DNA from: an uncultured Schlesneria sp.
GTDB taxonomy: Bacteria; Planctomycetota; Planctomycetia; Planctomycetales; Planctomycetaceae
Direction of reading: 5' to 3'
DNA: 64,000 nt
NCBI GenBank assembly: GCA_903840265.1
Contig: CAIMFH010000021.1
Coordinates: 62,001-126,000 of the forward strand
Of this stretch, positions 42,726-52,219 are shown one piece after another. Every line of letters begins with the position of its first letter. The first letter of the stretch is position 1. The notes beneath the pieces were generated by a model. It saw nothing but the letters and a program-made list of their open reading frames with translations, ran no database searches and was not told the origin of the DNA. The translations under genes were made by a program, and so were the position numbers.

Positions 42726-45092
42726 TTGTCTATTTCTCATCGCTTCGGCCGCTCGACAGCTTGGATCGTTGATCGTCCCGCCTGGGCCTACCTGTTTCTT
42801 TTCGTGATGAGTTCGATTGCCACTGTGGGCTATATCGCTCCAGAACGAGTCAGAAACTTCTTCCAACCTCCGCCAGTTCCAGTGGCTGCACCTCCGGTCG
42901 CGACGATCGCTGACGCTCCTGTCGCACCGCGTAAACCTCGACCCAATGTTCAGGCACTCGATCTGACTCGGTCTGATGCCATCCTGGTGATCGAATCGAA
43001 CGATGTCTTTACGCCCTCGGGTGCGAAGGCCTTGCGGCACATGATCGAAACGTTGGAAGCGGTCCCCTACGTGAGCCGCGTGCTGTGGATGGACCGCGTT
43101 CCGGTCCTCAACATCTTCGGCCTGCGTGAGCCGCTCTTTCCCAAGTCAGATGCGTCGCCCGCTCGTTTCGCCGCCGCCAAAGATCATGCTCTGCGCCACC
43201 CGTTGGTGAAGGGACAACTAATGTCGGTCGATGGCCGGACACTGATCGTGACGGTCAACTTCGATTGGCTGTACGTGACCAGCGACGACGACTGTATGGT
43301 CAACCTGAGAAAGACCGCCGAAGCCGCGTTGGCCGAATATCCCGATGTGAAGTTCACGGTCGGTGTCACCGGCAACGTTCCGATCCGTCTGACGATGATG
43401 CAGACTCACGAGCGAAACAACATCAAGTTTCGCGTGATCGGCTACGGCGTCGTGCTGATCATGGCCGCGATCCTGTTTCGCGGCGTCGTCTCGGTCGTGA
43501 TCCTGTCGACGGGGCCGGCACTGGGCATCTTCTGGACGATCGGCTTCCTGAATTTCTTCAACATGCAGGACAATCCGTTCAACGATGTCGTGTTACCAGT
43601 CTTGTTGAGTCTGGTCGGCTTGGCCGACGGCGTACACATGATGGTGCAGATCAGACGATTTCACGCGGCGGGGATGAGCGACAAAGACGCCGCTCGAGCC
43701 GGACTGGAGGAAGTCGGCCTCGCCTGTTTCCTCACAGCGATCACAACCAGTATCGGCTTCTGGTCGCTGTCGCTCGCTCAACATGAAATCGTCCGCGAAT
43801 TTGGCTGGAGTTGCGTGCTGGGAGTTGTTCTCACCGTGCTCGCCATCCTCACTGTTATCCCGCTGGCCTACCTGTCGCGGCCCGCGAAGGTGCTAAGAAA
43901 AAGCCTCAGCTACAAAATCCTGGGGATGCGATTGGAGCCTATCGAGCAACAAGAAGGCTTCGTCGAGCGTCACCTGCATCGCGTGATCTCGCTTGTCGAC
44001 CTTGTCTTGCGGCGACCCAAGCCTGTCGCGTGGGCAGGAATTGCCGTGACCTTAGTCTGTGCCGCAATAGCACTTCAGCTTCGACCGGATGAACGACGGT
44101 CCAGCTTCCTGCCCGAATACGCAGAAGCGACTAAGGCACTGCATCAAATGGACAAAGCCCTGGGAGGCCTGGAGTTCTCCGAGGTTCAGATTCGCTGGTC
44201 AGCAAAAGTGCCGTCCGATTCGGCCGAAGTCTTGAAGGTGGTAACGCAGGTTGATGACTTGTTGAAGTCCGAACCATTGATCGGCACGTCGATCTCCATC
44301 CGCAGCCTATTGGACGCACTCCCCGGTGACAGCCCCACCGAAGAGCGAGCGTCGATGATCGAACTGCTGCCACCTCCGCTGAAGCGAGCCTTCTACAAGC
44401 CGGAAGATCAATATGCGACGGTCAACTTTCGCGTGCTGGACATCGGCATCGCGCGCTACGACGCCGTGTTTCATCGCATTGAAGGCGGGTTGAAAGAGAT
44501 CGTCAGTCAACATCCCGAATTCAGTTTGTCACTAGCCGGGTCGGCGATCAATCGCTGGCGAGACCTGTACCGCATTGTCGTCGATCTAGGCTCCAGCTTA
44601 GGGAGTGAGACCTTCATTATCATCTGCATTCTCGGACTGGTGTTTCGCTCAGTGCGATTGGGGTTGATTGCGATGATCCCCAATATCTTCCCTTTGGTGA
44701 TCTGCGCGACATGGATGTACTTTACCGATCAACCGTTGGAGATTGTGACCGTCTGCAGCTTCACAATCTGCCTGGGGATCGCCGTTGACGACACAATCCA
44801 CTTTCTGACTCGGTTCCAAGAAGAACTGCCACGCTCGGCCAGTCGCAAGGAAGCGATCCGCAATACCTTCCAGGCGGTCGGAACATCAATGCTGATGACC
44901 ACGATGGTTCTGGTGGTCGGGTTCACCACCGTCACGTTCAGCGACATGCGCGATCAGCGGATCTTTGCCAGCATGGGGGTTCTGACGATGCTGACCGCGA
45001 TGATCGGTGACCTGATCATTCTGCCAGCACTGCTCGCCGTGTACGCGCTGCCAACAGCCGAGGAAAAAGCAGCGAACAGCGCATCGTCGTAG
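42726..45092 (+). CDS. RND/MMPL-family exporter
   Basis: A 788-residue protein with the RND/MMPL duplication. There is one helix near the N-terminus, a periplasmic loop (about 75-225), five helices around residues 230-390, a second loop (about 440-610), and five more helices up to 775. The helix-4 motif with charged residues (LVGLADGVHMMVQIRRFHAAG and GIAVDDTIHFLTRFQEEL) supplies the Asp pair of the proton relay. Members move lipids, hopanoids or drugs. The start is a TTG at 42726 with GAGAGGG upstream at good spacing; no ATG occurs before the first transmembrane helix. It stands 125 bp after the fusion gene and could share its transcript. Confidence 0.88.
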   Translation: MSISHRFGRSTAWIVDRPAWAYLFLFVMSSIATVGYIAPERVRNFFQPPPVPVAAPPVATIADAPVAPRKPRPNVQALDLTRSDAILVIESNDVFTPSGAKALRHMIETLEAVPYVSRVLWMDRVPVLNIFGLREPLFPKSDASPARFAAAKDHALRHPLVKGQLMSVDGRTLIVTVNFDWLYVTSDDDCMVNLRKTAEAALAEYPDVKFTVGVTGNVPIRLTMMQTHERNNIKFRVIGYGVVLIMAAILFRGVVSVVILSTGPALGIFWTIGFLNFFNMQDNPFNDVVLPVLLSLVGLADGVHMMVQIRRFHAAGMSDKDAARAGLEEVGLACFLTAITTSIGFWSLSLAQHEIVREFGWSCVLGVVLTVLAILTVIPLAYLSRPAKVLRKSLSYKILGMRLEPIEQQEGFVERHLHRVISLVDLVLRRPKPVAWAGIAVTLVCAAIALQLRPDERRSSFLPEYAEATKALHQMDKALGGLEFSEVQIRWSAKVPSDSAEVLKVVTQVDDLLKSEPLIGTSISIRSLLDALPGDSPTEERASMIELLPPPLKRAFYKPEDQYATVNFRVLDIGIARYDAVFHRIEGGLKEIVSQHPEFSLSLAGSAINRWRDLYRIVVDLGSSLGSETFIIICILGLVFRSVRLGLIAMIPNIFPLVICATWMYFTDQPLEIVTVCSFTICLGIAVDDTIHFLTRFQEELPRSASRKEAIRNTFQAVGTSMLMTTMVLVVGFTTVTFSDMRDQRIFASMGVLTMLTAMIGDLIILPALLAVYALPTAEEKAANSASS

Positions 45093-45112
45093 GACGGATT
45101 TGCAATCCGTCC
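45092..45112. repeat. Perfect 9-bp palindrome at the end of the MMPL gene
   Basis: GGACGGATT-TGC-AATCCGTCC overlaps the last base of the MMPL stop codon. It is another member of the planctomycete-type intergenic palindromes and may stabilise or end the transcript. A related word, GGAAGCCCATCCCAC, lies at about 45184-45198. Confidence 0.65.
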
Positions 45113-45247
45113 TCCTTCGCGGCGGGCGACCACACGCCACCCAACATGCAATCAAAGATGAAAGCGACAGGCTGGAAGCGCTGGAAGCCCATCCCACAAA
45201 GAAGCAGGCGATGTCACCGTAGAGCCTGTGTGCATCAACTAGACGTC

Positions 45248-46624
45248 CTACATCAACTCGCGGATTAGAGCGATCCCTGAATCGACCAGGTATTGCGGCA
45301 CGCCGCTATCGTCGAAGGCACGGATCTGACCCACGTCGAGGCCCATCTTCGTATACAGAGTCGCGAAGACTTCCTGGAATTGGACCGGGCGGTCGACGGC
45401 GTATTCACCGAGGCGATTCGTGGAGCCGATCGCCTGACCCATCTTCATGCCGCCGCCAGCCAGCATTGCGCACGATACCTGTGGCCAGTGATCGCGACTC
45501 GCGTCTTTGTTGATGCGCGGCGTGCGGCCGAATTCGCCCCAGACGACAACCGAGACATCGTCTTGCATGCCGCGTTCGTGCAGGTCGCTGACCAACGCGG
45601 ACAAGCCCTGATCCAACAGAGGCATGTCCTTGCGGCCTTGAACGAAGTTCATCCCATCGGGACCGTGCCAGTCCCAGCGTGTGAAGTTCATCGTGACAAC
45701 TCGAGCACCCGCTTCGACCAGTCGGCGCGCAATGCAGAAGTTACGCACCATCCGCGGAGCACCATCCCGTTCGAATTCAATATTGTCGACACCGTAGCGT
45801 GCGACGACTTCGGGATCTTCCTTCGACAGATCGAGCGCATCAGCCAGCGTGGTCGAGGTCAGGATACCGACCGCTTGATCGTGGAACGAATCCATCCCGC
45901 CCATCGATCCCGTCAGATCCGCTTCGCGTTTGAATCCGTCGAGCGATTGCAGCAACTGACCGCGATCCTGCAGTCGTTCCAGCGTGATCCCCTGCAGGGT
46001 CATGTTGTCCGACTTGAGATTGTTTTCGCGTCCGCCGACCAGACCGAATGGGGTGTGCGACATGCCCAGGAAACCACCATCACCAGGTTCGCCCCAGGTG
46101 CGGTTACCAGTGCGGTACATCAACGACAGGTTTGGTGGGATCGCCTTGTTGACTTGTCCCTTGTACTTCGACACCCAGGCTCCCATTGAAGGCCAGCCAC
46201 CTGGTGGTTTGCGGTCGCTCTTCTTGCGACCGGTCATACACTGATAGGCATCGTGATCTCCGCTGCAACCAACCAGCGAACGGATGACCGCGAACTTGTC
46301 CATCATCTTGGCGATGCGCGGGAAGTGTTCGCAGATTTCCAGACCAGGAACATTCGTCTGGATCGGATTGAACTCGCCACGAATTTCCGTCGGCGCGTTC
46401 GGCTTCAAGTCCCACATATCGATATGGGGAGGTCCACCCGGCAGGAAGACGTTGATGATCGCCTTGTGGGATTTTCGCTGACCAGCAGAGGCTTCCGCAG
46501 CCAGCAGTTTCGGCAGCGTCAATCCGCCGGCGAGCACCGATCCACCGATCGTGAGGAAGTCGCGGCGCGAAACACCGTCACAAAATCCTCCTTGACGATG
46601 AGCCTTTCCAAAAATGGTCAGCAT
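45248..46624 (-). CDS. DUF1501 protein with Tat signal (copy 1)
   Basis: A 458-residue protein. VSRRDFLTIGGSVLAGG is a twin-arginine signal, so it is exported folded. The DUF1501 domain (sulfatase/alkaline-phosphatase fold) shows INVFLPGGPPHIDMWDLKP, RSLVGCSGDHDAYQCMTGR, VVWGEFGRTPRINKD and SRDHWP, where conserved Asp/His residues may bind metal. DUF1501 genes normally sit beside a DUF1549/DUF1553 cytochrome gene; none is adjacent here. A second DUF1501 protein is at 53946. The enzymatic role is unknown. Confidence 0.92.
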   Translation of the reverse strand: MLTIFGKAHRQGGFCDGVSRRDFLTIGGSVLAGGLTLPKLLAAEASAGQRKSHKAIINVFLPGGPPHIDMWDLKPNAPTEIRGEFNPIQTNVPGLEICEHFPRIAKMMDKFAVIRSLVGCSGDHDAYQCMTGRKKSDRKPPGGWPSMGAWVSKYKGQVNKAIPPNLSLMYRTGNRTWGEPGDGGFLGMSHTPFGLVGGRENNLKSDNMTLQGITLERLQDRGQLLQSLDGFKREADLTGSMGGMDSFHDQAVGILTSTTLADALDLSKEDPEVVARYGVDNIEFERDGAPRMVRNFCIARRLVEAGARVVTMNFTRWDWHGPDGMNFVQGRKDMPLLDQGLSALVSDLHERGMQDDVSVVVWGEFGRTPRINKDASRDHWPQVSCAMLAGGGMKMGQAIGSTNRLGEYAVDRPVQFQEVFATLYTKMGLDVGQIRAFDDSGVPQYLVDSGIALIRELM

Positions 46625-46868
46625 CGGCGGAATCCTCAGATCACTGCGACGAAGGTCGCAAAGTGGTGGCTATCGGGTTAGTTCATGACGGCGGGAGTCA
46701 GTTTCGGCGAGCACTTCAGTTTATCATAAACATCGGCTGATGAGCAACAGGTTCTTCGTTATCTTTTGGGGATCCAGAGCATCGCTTGACCACCGATTGT
46801 CGTCTGAAGTCCAATAGCCACCAAATCTCCACAAATTATCCTTACCCCATCATGAAATCGGGATGCAA

Positions 46869-47795
46869 ATGTCAATCGCCGTGACTTGCTCGGGCTGCGA
46901 GGCGAAATTTCAGGTCAAGGATGAATTTGCCGGTCGCAAGGTGCGGTGCAGCGAATGTGACACGGTCATCGACCTTCGCCCAGCCGAAGAGTTAGTCGTC
47001 GATTTTCCGCTGGACTCGACCCTGGATCCGGCATTTCAGCGGGATAAGTTCCTGCTGCATCAGAAGCTGCTGTCGATCAACACTCGATATGCCGTGTGTG
47101 ATGAAGCAGGTAAGGAAATCATGCATGTGCTGCGGCCGACTCACGTGTTTCGGACTTTGGTGGCGATGTTTGCCATCATCTTCGAAGTGCTGCTGGTCTT
47201 GGGAGGATTGATTGCACTCGGGTTGGCCGTCTCACCCTCGATCGGCGAAGTCGCCACCGGCGTTTTGATCGTGGTCGGAACGGCCATTGGACTGGTCCTG
47301 GCGATCTACACCTACTGCCTGCTGGCACCGAAACGACACATCACGTTTTATCGAGACGATCGGTTTGAGCAAAAGCTGCTGGAAGTTCTGCAGGATCAGA
47401 AGTTGGCCCTCCGGATGATGGGGTACACCGTGCGTGATGCAAACGGAGAGGTCTTGGGACGATTTCGCAAGGATTATCTCGCCAACATCCTGCGCAAGAA
47501 ATGGGACGGGTTTGATGCGGATGGAAAGCATCTGTGCGTCATTCGCGAAGACTCGATCATTCTGTCGCTATTGCGTCGGTTTCTAGGCTCGTTCTACGGA
47601 ATCTTGCGCACCAACTTCGTCATTCATGAAGTGGGCAGACCAGGTGAGGACGGACCGTTGATGGGTGAGTTCAACCGGAAGTTTACGCTACTCGATCGCT
47701 ATGTCCTCGATTGCAGCCCCGATCGAACAAGGACGCTCGACCGCCGGATGGCGATTGCGATTGGCGTACTGCTGGACACGGCTGAAAGTCGCTAA
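46869..47795 (+). CDS. Zinc-ribbon and scramblase-like (tubby-fold) membrane protein
   Basis: A 308-residue protein. The N-terminus is a zinc ribbon (TCSGCEAKFQVKDEFAG...RCSECD). Two hydrophobic segments (about 95-145) break the next domain, which begins LLHQKLLSINTRYAVCDEAG and resumes with LALRMMGYTVRDANGEVLGRF, KKWDGFDADGKHLCVIRED and MGEFNRKFTLLDRYVLDC. This is the pattern of the LURP-one/phospholipid scramblase-like tubby fold. ATGs occur at 46863 and 46869. It lies 34 bp before the rhomboid gene, so the two are probably one operon. The role is not known. Confidence 0.7.
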   Translation: MSIAVTCSGCEAKFQVKDEFAGRKVRCSECDTVIDLRPAEELVVDFPLDSTLDPAFQRDKFLLHQKLLSINTRYAVCDEAGKEIMHVLRPTHVFRTLVAMFAIIFEVLLVLGGLIALGLAVSPSIGEVATGVLIVVGTAIGLVLAIYTYCLLAPKRHITFYRDDRFEQKLLEVLQDQKLALRMMGYTVRDANGEVLGRFRKDYLANILRKKWDGFDADGKHLCVIREDSIILSLLRRFLGSFYGILRTNFVIHEVGRPGEDGPLMGEFNRKFTLLDRYVLDCSPDRTRTLDRRMAIAIGVLLDTAESR

Positions 47796-47829
47796 GCGAT
47801 CGACGTGGCAATCCTTGAGGGACATTTCT

Positions 47830-48591
47830 GTGGCTAACAAGGATCACGATATTGAGGAAGAAATCCCGGTCCTTGATGCCAGCATGCTGCACTCGTCGGT
47901 TGATTTTGAAACGGGGATGAGTTGGTGGCCGCCGGTGACTTTGCTGCTGACGGCAGCCTGCATCATCGTGTTTGCTTGCGAAGTGGCGACGGGGGCATTG
48001 CACATCCCTGGTCGCTTGCTGCAGATGGGAGCGTTGTCGTCGCCGCATGTTCAACAAGGCGAACTCTGGCGACTATTGTCTGCGACGTTTCTCCATGCCG
48101 ATCCCGAACACCTCGTCAGCAATCTGCTGATCTTGCTGATCCTGGGAATGGCTTGCGAACACGCATTCGGCAGTTCGCAGTTCTTGTTTCTGTACGTGGT
48201 GGTCGCTTTGGGTGGATCATGTGCCAGCTTGGCGAACGACAAAATATCCGTGGGTGCTTCGGGGGCCATCTTTGGCATGGCCGGTCTATTGATTGCACTG
48301 TTTCGACGGCATCGCGACATCTTGCATGCGCGTGATCGCCGCATCGGCTTCGTGATTGGCATTTGGGCGATCTATCAGATCGTGTCGGGATGTCTGAATC
48401 CGCAAATTGACAATCTGGCTCATGCCGGTGGATTCGCGACAGGCCTGGTTCTCGGTTGGTACGTGCCTCCGATCATTCTGCACGACCGAGAAGACTTCCT
48501 CGGCCGACCAAGCGTCACGGTGATGCTACTGGCGGGGCTGATCCCTTTGGCCGCAACGTCGTATTACTTCATTCCGCGACTGATTGGCTGA
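47830..48591 (+). CDS. Rhomboid-family intramembrane serine protease
   Basis: A 253-residue protein with six or seven helices. The catalytic Ser is in SVGASGAIFGMAGLL and the catalytic His in DNLAHAGGFATGLVLG. LLSATFLHADPEHLVSNLLIL has the HxxxxHxxxN-type oxyanion region, and the L1 loop (ELWRLLSATF) is present. The GTG at 47830 has TTGAGGG upstream at good spacing and is preferred to the ORF start inside the upstream gene. It lies 34 bp after the scramblase-like gene. Rhomboids release or process membrane proteins; the substrate is unknown. Confidence 0.92.
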   Translation: MANKDHDIEEEIPVLDASMLHSSVDFETGMSWWPPVTLLLTAACIIVFACEVATGALHIPGRLLQMGALSSPHVQQGELWRLLSATFLHADPEHLVSNLLILLILGMACEHAFGSSQFLFLYVVVALGGSCASLANDKISVGASGAIFGMAGLLIALFRRHRDILHARDRRIGFVIGIWAIYQIVSGCLNPQIDNLAHAGGFATGLVLGWYVPPIILHDREDFLGRPSVTVMLLAGLIPLAATSYYFIPRLIG

Positions 48592-48617
48592 TGGAGTGGG
48601 CAGTGATGGAGTCGCCT

Positions 48618-49973
48618 CTAATTCCTGGCGAAGACTCCTTCGCGTGGGCCGACCATTGCCAAGGTACTGGCACCGCGCAGCAGGTTGTGCTGAATCACCA
48701 CGTCTTTGCTGGGTCCGACCAATCGAATCGCGTGCTTCATGCGGGCGGGATCGCGACGATCGACGATGCTGTTGCCTGTGATCATGCAGCGAGTACAGGT
48801 TTTCAGTTCCAGGCCGGCATGGATGGGATCGATGATCTGACAACCCGTCATCTGCAGATCACGGCAATTGTGGAACATGATTCCGGCTCCGGTGTCGTCG
48901 CTACCCGAACCGAGTCGCTCGGCGGTCAGTCCCGTGATCGTGATCTGCTCGCAATCATCGAACAGGAGACCATCTCGAGGGGGCAGGGCGTCGTCGGCTT
49001 TCCAGCAGATCGTGTTGGAGCCAATGGCCAGGCCTCGACACGACTTCGCCAGGATCGAGTATTCGCCTGAATCGTAGATTGTATTGCCAGTCGCGGTGAG
49101 TCGATAGACGTGACTCAGGTCCAAGCCACGTGAATTGCTGCCAATCACATTGCCGGTGATCGCGATCAAGCAGGCTCCTTGATTCGTTCCAGACTGGGAT
49201 CCTCTGATGCGGACGTTCGCACCGCCGGGCTGGATCGTCGACTGGATCGTGTTGCTGCAAATGGTGACTTCGCTGATCGCGCCTTCGACAGCATCGAAGT
49301 CGATCTCCGCTCCTCCTTCGTCGGCCGTATCGATGCCGGGCCGGTTGTTGTATTCGATATCGTTGCCGGTGATCTGCAGATTGTGGACGTCACCTGCCAG
49401 CGACTTGATGCCCGCTCGCTTGTTAAAACTAATGTGACAGCCTGTAACGTTCGTCTGGTGCAGATCGCAGTGGTCGAAATACAGACCGTAGACTTCGTTG
49501 TCGAACAGGTGGCAATCGGTGATCAAGATGTTGCGGTTACGTTCGGTCAGATGAATGCCATAGCGACAGCGGCGAATAGAAACTTGCGAGATGGTCGGCT
49601 GAAAACAGCGTATCAGTTCAATCCCGACAGCAGCGGGATGATCGCCAACGATTTCGAAACCGGATAGTGTCGGAAATCGCTCCTTCTGCCACGTGGCATC
49701 AGTCACGGATTTGGGCACCGAAGTCCCCTGATGAGTCCCGACGATCTTGATCGCGGGACCTGGCCCGGTCATCAGCAATCGCGATGTTCCTCCGTCACCA
49801 ATGATCGCGGCATAGCCCGTCTTCGACAGATCGATTACCAGTGGTCGCGACAGCCGGAACGTCCCTTTGTGTAGACGCAGCACACCATCACCGTCGTGCA
49901 ACGCATGTTCGAGCGCGGCGGTATCGTCGGTGACGCCGTCACCGCTCGCCCCAAAATTGGCAACTTCTGCCAT
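48618..49973 (-). CDS. Right-handed beta-helix protein (pectate lyase-like)
   Basis: A 451-residue protein. The N-terminus NFGASGDGVTDDTAALEHAL is the start of the pectate-lyase-3 (GDGVTDDT) fold. The rest is a ladder of about 22-residue repeats with N/D-G-turns typical of the PbH1 beta-helix (ITGNVIGSNSRGL, LTATGNTIYDSGEYSI, ITGLTAERLGSG). No signal peptide is visible. The ATG at 49973 is preferred to the upstream frame start because it begins the fold and has AAGGAACC upstream. It follows mutY by 40 bp. Binding or lysis of polysaccharide is likely; catalytic residues are not certain. Confidence 0.82.
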   Translation of the reverse strand: MAEVANFGASGDGVTDDTAALEHALHDGDGVLRLHKGTFRLSRPLVIDLSKTGYAAIIGDGGTSRLLMTGPGPAIKIVGTHQGTSVPKSVTDATWQKERFPTLSGFEIVGDHPAAVGIELIRCFQPTISQVSIRRCRYGIHLTERNRNILITDCHLFDNEVYGLYFDHCDLHQTNVTGCHISFNKRAGIKSLAGDVHNLQITGNDIEYNNRPGIDTADEGGAEIDFDAVEGAISEVTICSNTIQSTIQPGGANVRIRGSQSGTNQGACLIAITGNVIGSNSRGLDLSHVYRLTATGNTIYDSGEYSILAKSCRGLAIGSNTICWKADDALPPRDGLLFDDCEQITITGLTAERLGSGSDDTGAGIMFHNCRDLQMTGCQIIDPIHAGLELKTCTRCMITGNSIVDRRDPARMKHAIRLVGPSKDVVIQHNLLRGASTLAMVGPREGVFARN

Positions 49974-50013
49974 AGAAGACGGTTCCTTGTCGACTTGGTT
50001 AAAAACAATGAAC

Positions 50014-51198
50014 TTAGAACAAACTCTCGGCCAGCAGTTTGGCGAACTTGCGGCCAGTGACCGATAACGCAAAGTCGTCAAACTTGGCCGCCTTGACCCA
50101 CTGCCATTCTTCGCCGTCGCGAAGCGTGCCCGCCACGGAATCGGCCACGAAGCACTTGAGCGTGATGCGATAGCGCGTGACTCCGTGTTTCAGCTCGGCC
50201 AGTTGCGGTCCCAGATCAATCTTTAAACCTGTCCGTTGATGCACCGAGTCCACGATGTGCGGGACATCGTCCGTTGTGGTAGTGGCCAGTTCGAATCGGA
50301 CAAAGTCCCACAGTCCGGCCCAGCGCTCGCCCGTGGTTCGACGACGCAGCAGGTAAGCGTTGTTACGACGAACAGCGATCGAGGCTTCGGTGACGTCGGT
50401 GATGACAGCTCGCTTGGCTAGTCGTGGGATTTCGAGCTGTGTTTGATCGCGAAATGCTCGGCAGAAGCCACTCACCGGACATTGTTCGCAATCAGGTAAT
50501 TTCGGCGAACAGAGGCTGGCCCCGAGTTCCATCAGAGCTTGATTGAAGCGACCTGGCTGCGTCTTCGGCAGGATCGCTTCGGCGAACGACCACAACACCT
50601 GTTGACCCTCTTTCGAACGAGGATCGCCGTCATAGCCCAATAGCCGGGCGTAAAGGCGCAGCGTGTTCGCCTCGACGATGGGGGCTCGCTTGTCATACGC
50701 GAAAGAAACGATCGCCCCTGCGGTGTACCGGCCGATCCCTGGTAGCTCCTGCAGGCCCGCCACGTCAGTGGGGAAAACTCCGCCGAGCTGAGTGGAAACG
50801 ATCTGAGCCGCTTTGTGAATGTTGCGAGCTCGACTGTAGTAACCAAGTCCTTCCCACAGCTTCAGCACTTCAGATTCCTCGGCTTCGGCCAGTTGCTGGA
50901 CCGTAGGAAAGCGAGTCATGAAGCGTTCGAAATAGGGAACGACAGCCACGACGGTCGTCTGCTGCAGCATGATCTCGCTGATCCAGATCCGATACGGATC
51001 CGAAGTCCGCCGCCACGGCAGATCGCGGGCAAACTGTTGGTACCAGCGAATCAGCGGTTTGCGGAAGGCAGCGTATTGCGAAGCGTCCAGTGGAATGTCC
51101 TTGTATTCAATGCCTGCGAGCGTAAGGGGAGCACAACGAGGATAGTGAACCGCAGAGCCCTTCGAAATGAAACACGTGATTTTGATGCGAGTGGTCAT
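50014..51198 (-). CDS. mutY: Adenine DNA glycosylase MutY (variant active site)
   Basis: A protein of about 394 residues that removes adenine mispaired with 8-oxoguanine. WISEIMLQQTTV has the catalytic Glu. LPGIGRYTAGAI is the helix-hairpin-helix, followed by APIVEANTLRLYARLL, where the usual catalytic Asp (VDGN) is replaced by Glu. The Fe-S loop is intact: LCSPKLPDCEQCPVSGFC (C-x6-C-x2-C-x5-C). The C-terminal NUDIX-like domain recognises the oxidised base, but the FSH motif is not visible (KHGVTRYRI at that place). The ATG at 51198 is a choice; the frame is open to 51267. It is followed by the beta-helix gene. Confidence 0.9.
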   Translation of the reverse strand: MTTRIKITCFISKGSAVHYPRCAPLTLAGIEYKDIPLDASQYAAFRKPLIRWYQQFARDLPWRRTSDPYRIWISEIMLQQTTVVAVVPYFERFMTRFPTVQQLAEAEESEVLKLWEGLGYYSRARNIHKAAQIVSTQLGGVFPTDVAGLQELPGIGRYTAGAIVSFAYDKRAPIVEANTLRLYARLLGYDGDPRSKEGQQVLWSFAEAILPKTQPGRFNQALMELGASLCSPKLPDCEQCPVSGFCRAFRDQTQLEIPRLAKRAVITDVTEASIAVRRNNAYLLRRRTTGERWAGLWDFVRFELATTTTDDVPHIVDSVHQRTGLKIDLGPQLAELKHGVTRYRITLKCFVADSVAGTLRDGEEWQWVKAAKFDDFALSVTGRKFAKLLAESLF

Positions 51199-51299
51199 GT
51201 TCGGTGCGAGCAAAGGCGCTCGCGTGATTCGTCGCGTGATTCGAGCTAGAATGTTCTCAGTGATCAATTTTCTGCCGCCGCCATCGAGTGATCGTATCT

Positions 51300-51890
51300 A
51301 TGAGTTCTCGCGATGAAATCCTATTGGCCATCCGCAAACATTTGCCCGAGGCGATGCCGTTGCCCGATTTGGATGGCCCTTGGATTCAATACCCCGATCC
51401 GATCGCTCAGTTTGCCAGCGTGCTCGAAATGATCGGCGGGCGCTGTGTGCGTGTGCCGAACATGCACGCGATCAATGCCGAGTTGGAGACGCTGCCCGTC
51501 TACGTATCGGCGAAGCAGGTGGTCTCGACGATCCCCGGGCTGGGAACGCCGACCGTTGATCTGAATGCCATCGCCGATCCTCACGCGTTGGAAGACATTG
51601 ATTTCGCGATTCTGCCCGGTCAATTTGGCGTCGCGGAAAACGCCGCGGTCTGGGTGAGTGACGAAGCTGTCAAGCACCGCGTCATTTACTTCCTGTGCCA
51701 GCATCTGTCGCTGGTCATCTCCGCGCAGGACTTCGTACACAACATGCACGAAGCCTACGCCCGATTGAGCGTTGGCAGTTCTCCCTTCGGCGGCTTCATC
51801 GCCGGCCCGTCGAAGACCGCCGATATCGAACAGTCGCTGGTGATCGGAGCCCATGGTCCCCGATCGATGACGGTGTTTGTCGTCGGCTAA
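51300..51890 (+). CDS. LUD-domain protein (LutC/YkgG-like)
   Basis: A 196-residue protein with the LUD fold of the LutC subunit: IADPHALEDIDFAILPGQFGVAE, AAVWVSDEAVKHR, VISAQDFVHNMHEAYARL, and the end GGFIAGPSKTADIEQSLVIG followed by AHGPRSM. The motif GPSKTADIE is the family hallmark. LutC is part of the LutABC lactate oxidation complex, but no lutA or lutB is nearby, so this may be a stand-alone relative. The ATG at 51300 is used; a GTG lies four codons upstream. Confidence 0.9.
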   Translation: MSSRDEILLAIRKHLPEAMPLPDLDGPWIQYPDPIAQFASVLEMIGGRCVRVPNMHAINAELETLPVYVSAKQVVSTIPGLGTPTVDLNAIADPHALEDIDFAILPGQFGVAENAAVWVSDEAVKHRVIYFLCQHLSLVISAQDFVHNMHEAYARLSVGSSPFGGFIAGPSKTADIEQSLVIGAHGPRSMTVFVVG

Positions 51891-51979
51891 TCGCACCAGA
51901 TAACACCGTTGCGATGATCGCTGTTTTGAGGTGAGTGTCACGGTCTCATCGTCTTCAGAGTAGCCGTGCTTCCGTCAAA

Positions 51980-52017
51980 GACACGGCCACGTCGAGGGCT
52001 CCCAGTCCGTGACACCC
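51980..52017 (+). repeat. 38-bp dispersed repeat, copy 2
   Basis: Same orientation as 61404-61441, with five or so differences over 38 bases, and inverted relative to 31726-31763. It lies downstream of the LUD gene. Confidence 0.75.
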
Positions 52018-52076
52018 GCTCGTCGCGACTTCAGCGAGTTGAATCGCTCACAGTCATCCAGCAACCAATCGAACAG

Positions 52077-52112
52077 AAACAAGCTTGGAAGTGAACTTCC
52101 AGGCTTGTTTTG
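52077..52112 (+). terminator. Intrinsic terminator after the LUD gene
   Basis: AAACAAGC plus TTGGAAG (52077-52091) pair with CTTCCAG plus GCTTGTTT (52096-52110) around TGAA, a stem of 15 pairs with one G-T. It is followed by T-rich TGTTGT. It should end the LUD transcript before the rsgA promoter. Confidence 0.75.
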
Positions 52113-52165
52113 TTGTCCATAACAACGGCCGATGTTGATCAAACGACAGAGTGCGTCGCGCGCTG

Positions 52166-52171
52166 TATAAT
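52166..52171 (+). promoter_or_regulatory. Candidate -10 box of rsgA
   Basis: A perfect TATAAT lies 49 bases upstream of the GTG chosen for rsgA. No good -35 hexamer is found 16-18 bp upstream. Its position supports the internal GTG start over the frame start at 52151. Confidence 0.45.
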
Positions 52172-52219
52172 GACGGCATCTTCCAACGTCTTTTTGATCC
52201 GTCAGAGCTATATCCGAAC

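Larger units (their letters stand above)
51891..52219. other. Intergenic region with repeat, terminator and promoter
   Basis: About 330 bp. It holds, in order, copy 2 of the 38-bp dispersed repeat, an intrinsic-type terminator for the LUD gene, and a TATAAT box for rsgA. Each is listed separately. Confidence 0.7.

Noticed and set aside
45293-46189. Plus-strand 298-codon frame opposite DUF1501
   Set aside because: Antisense to a clear DUF1501 gene; no recognisable product.
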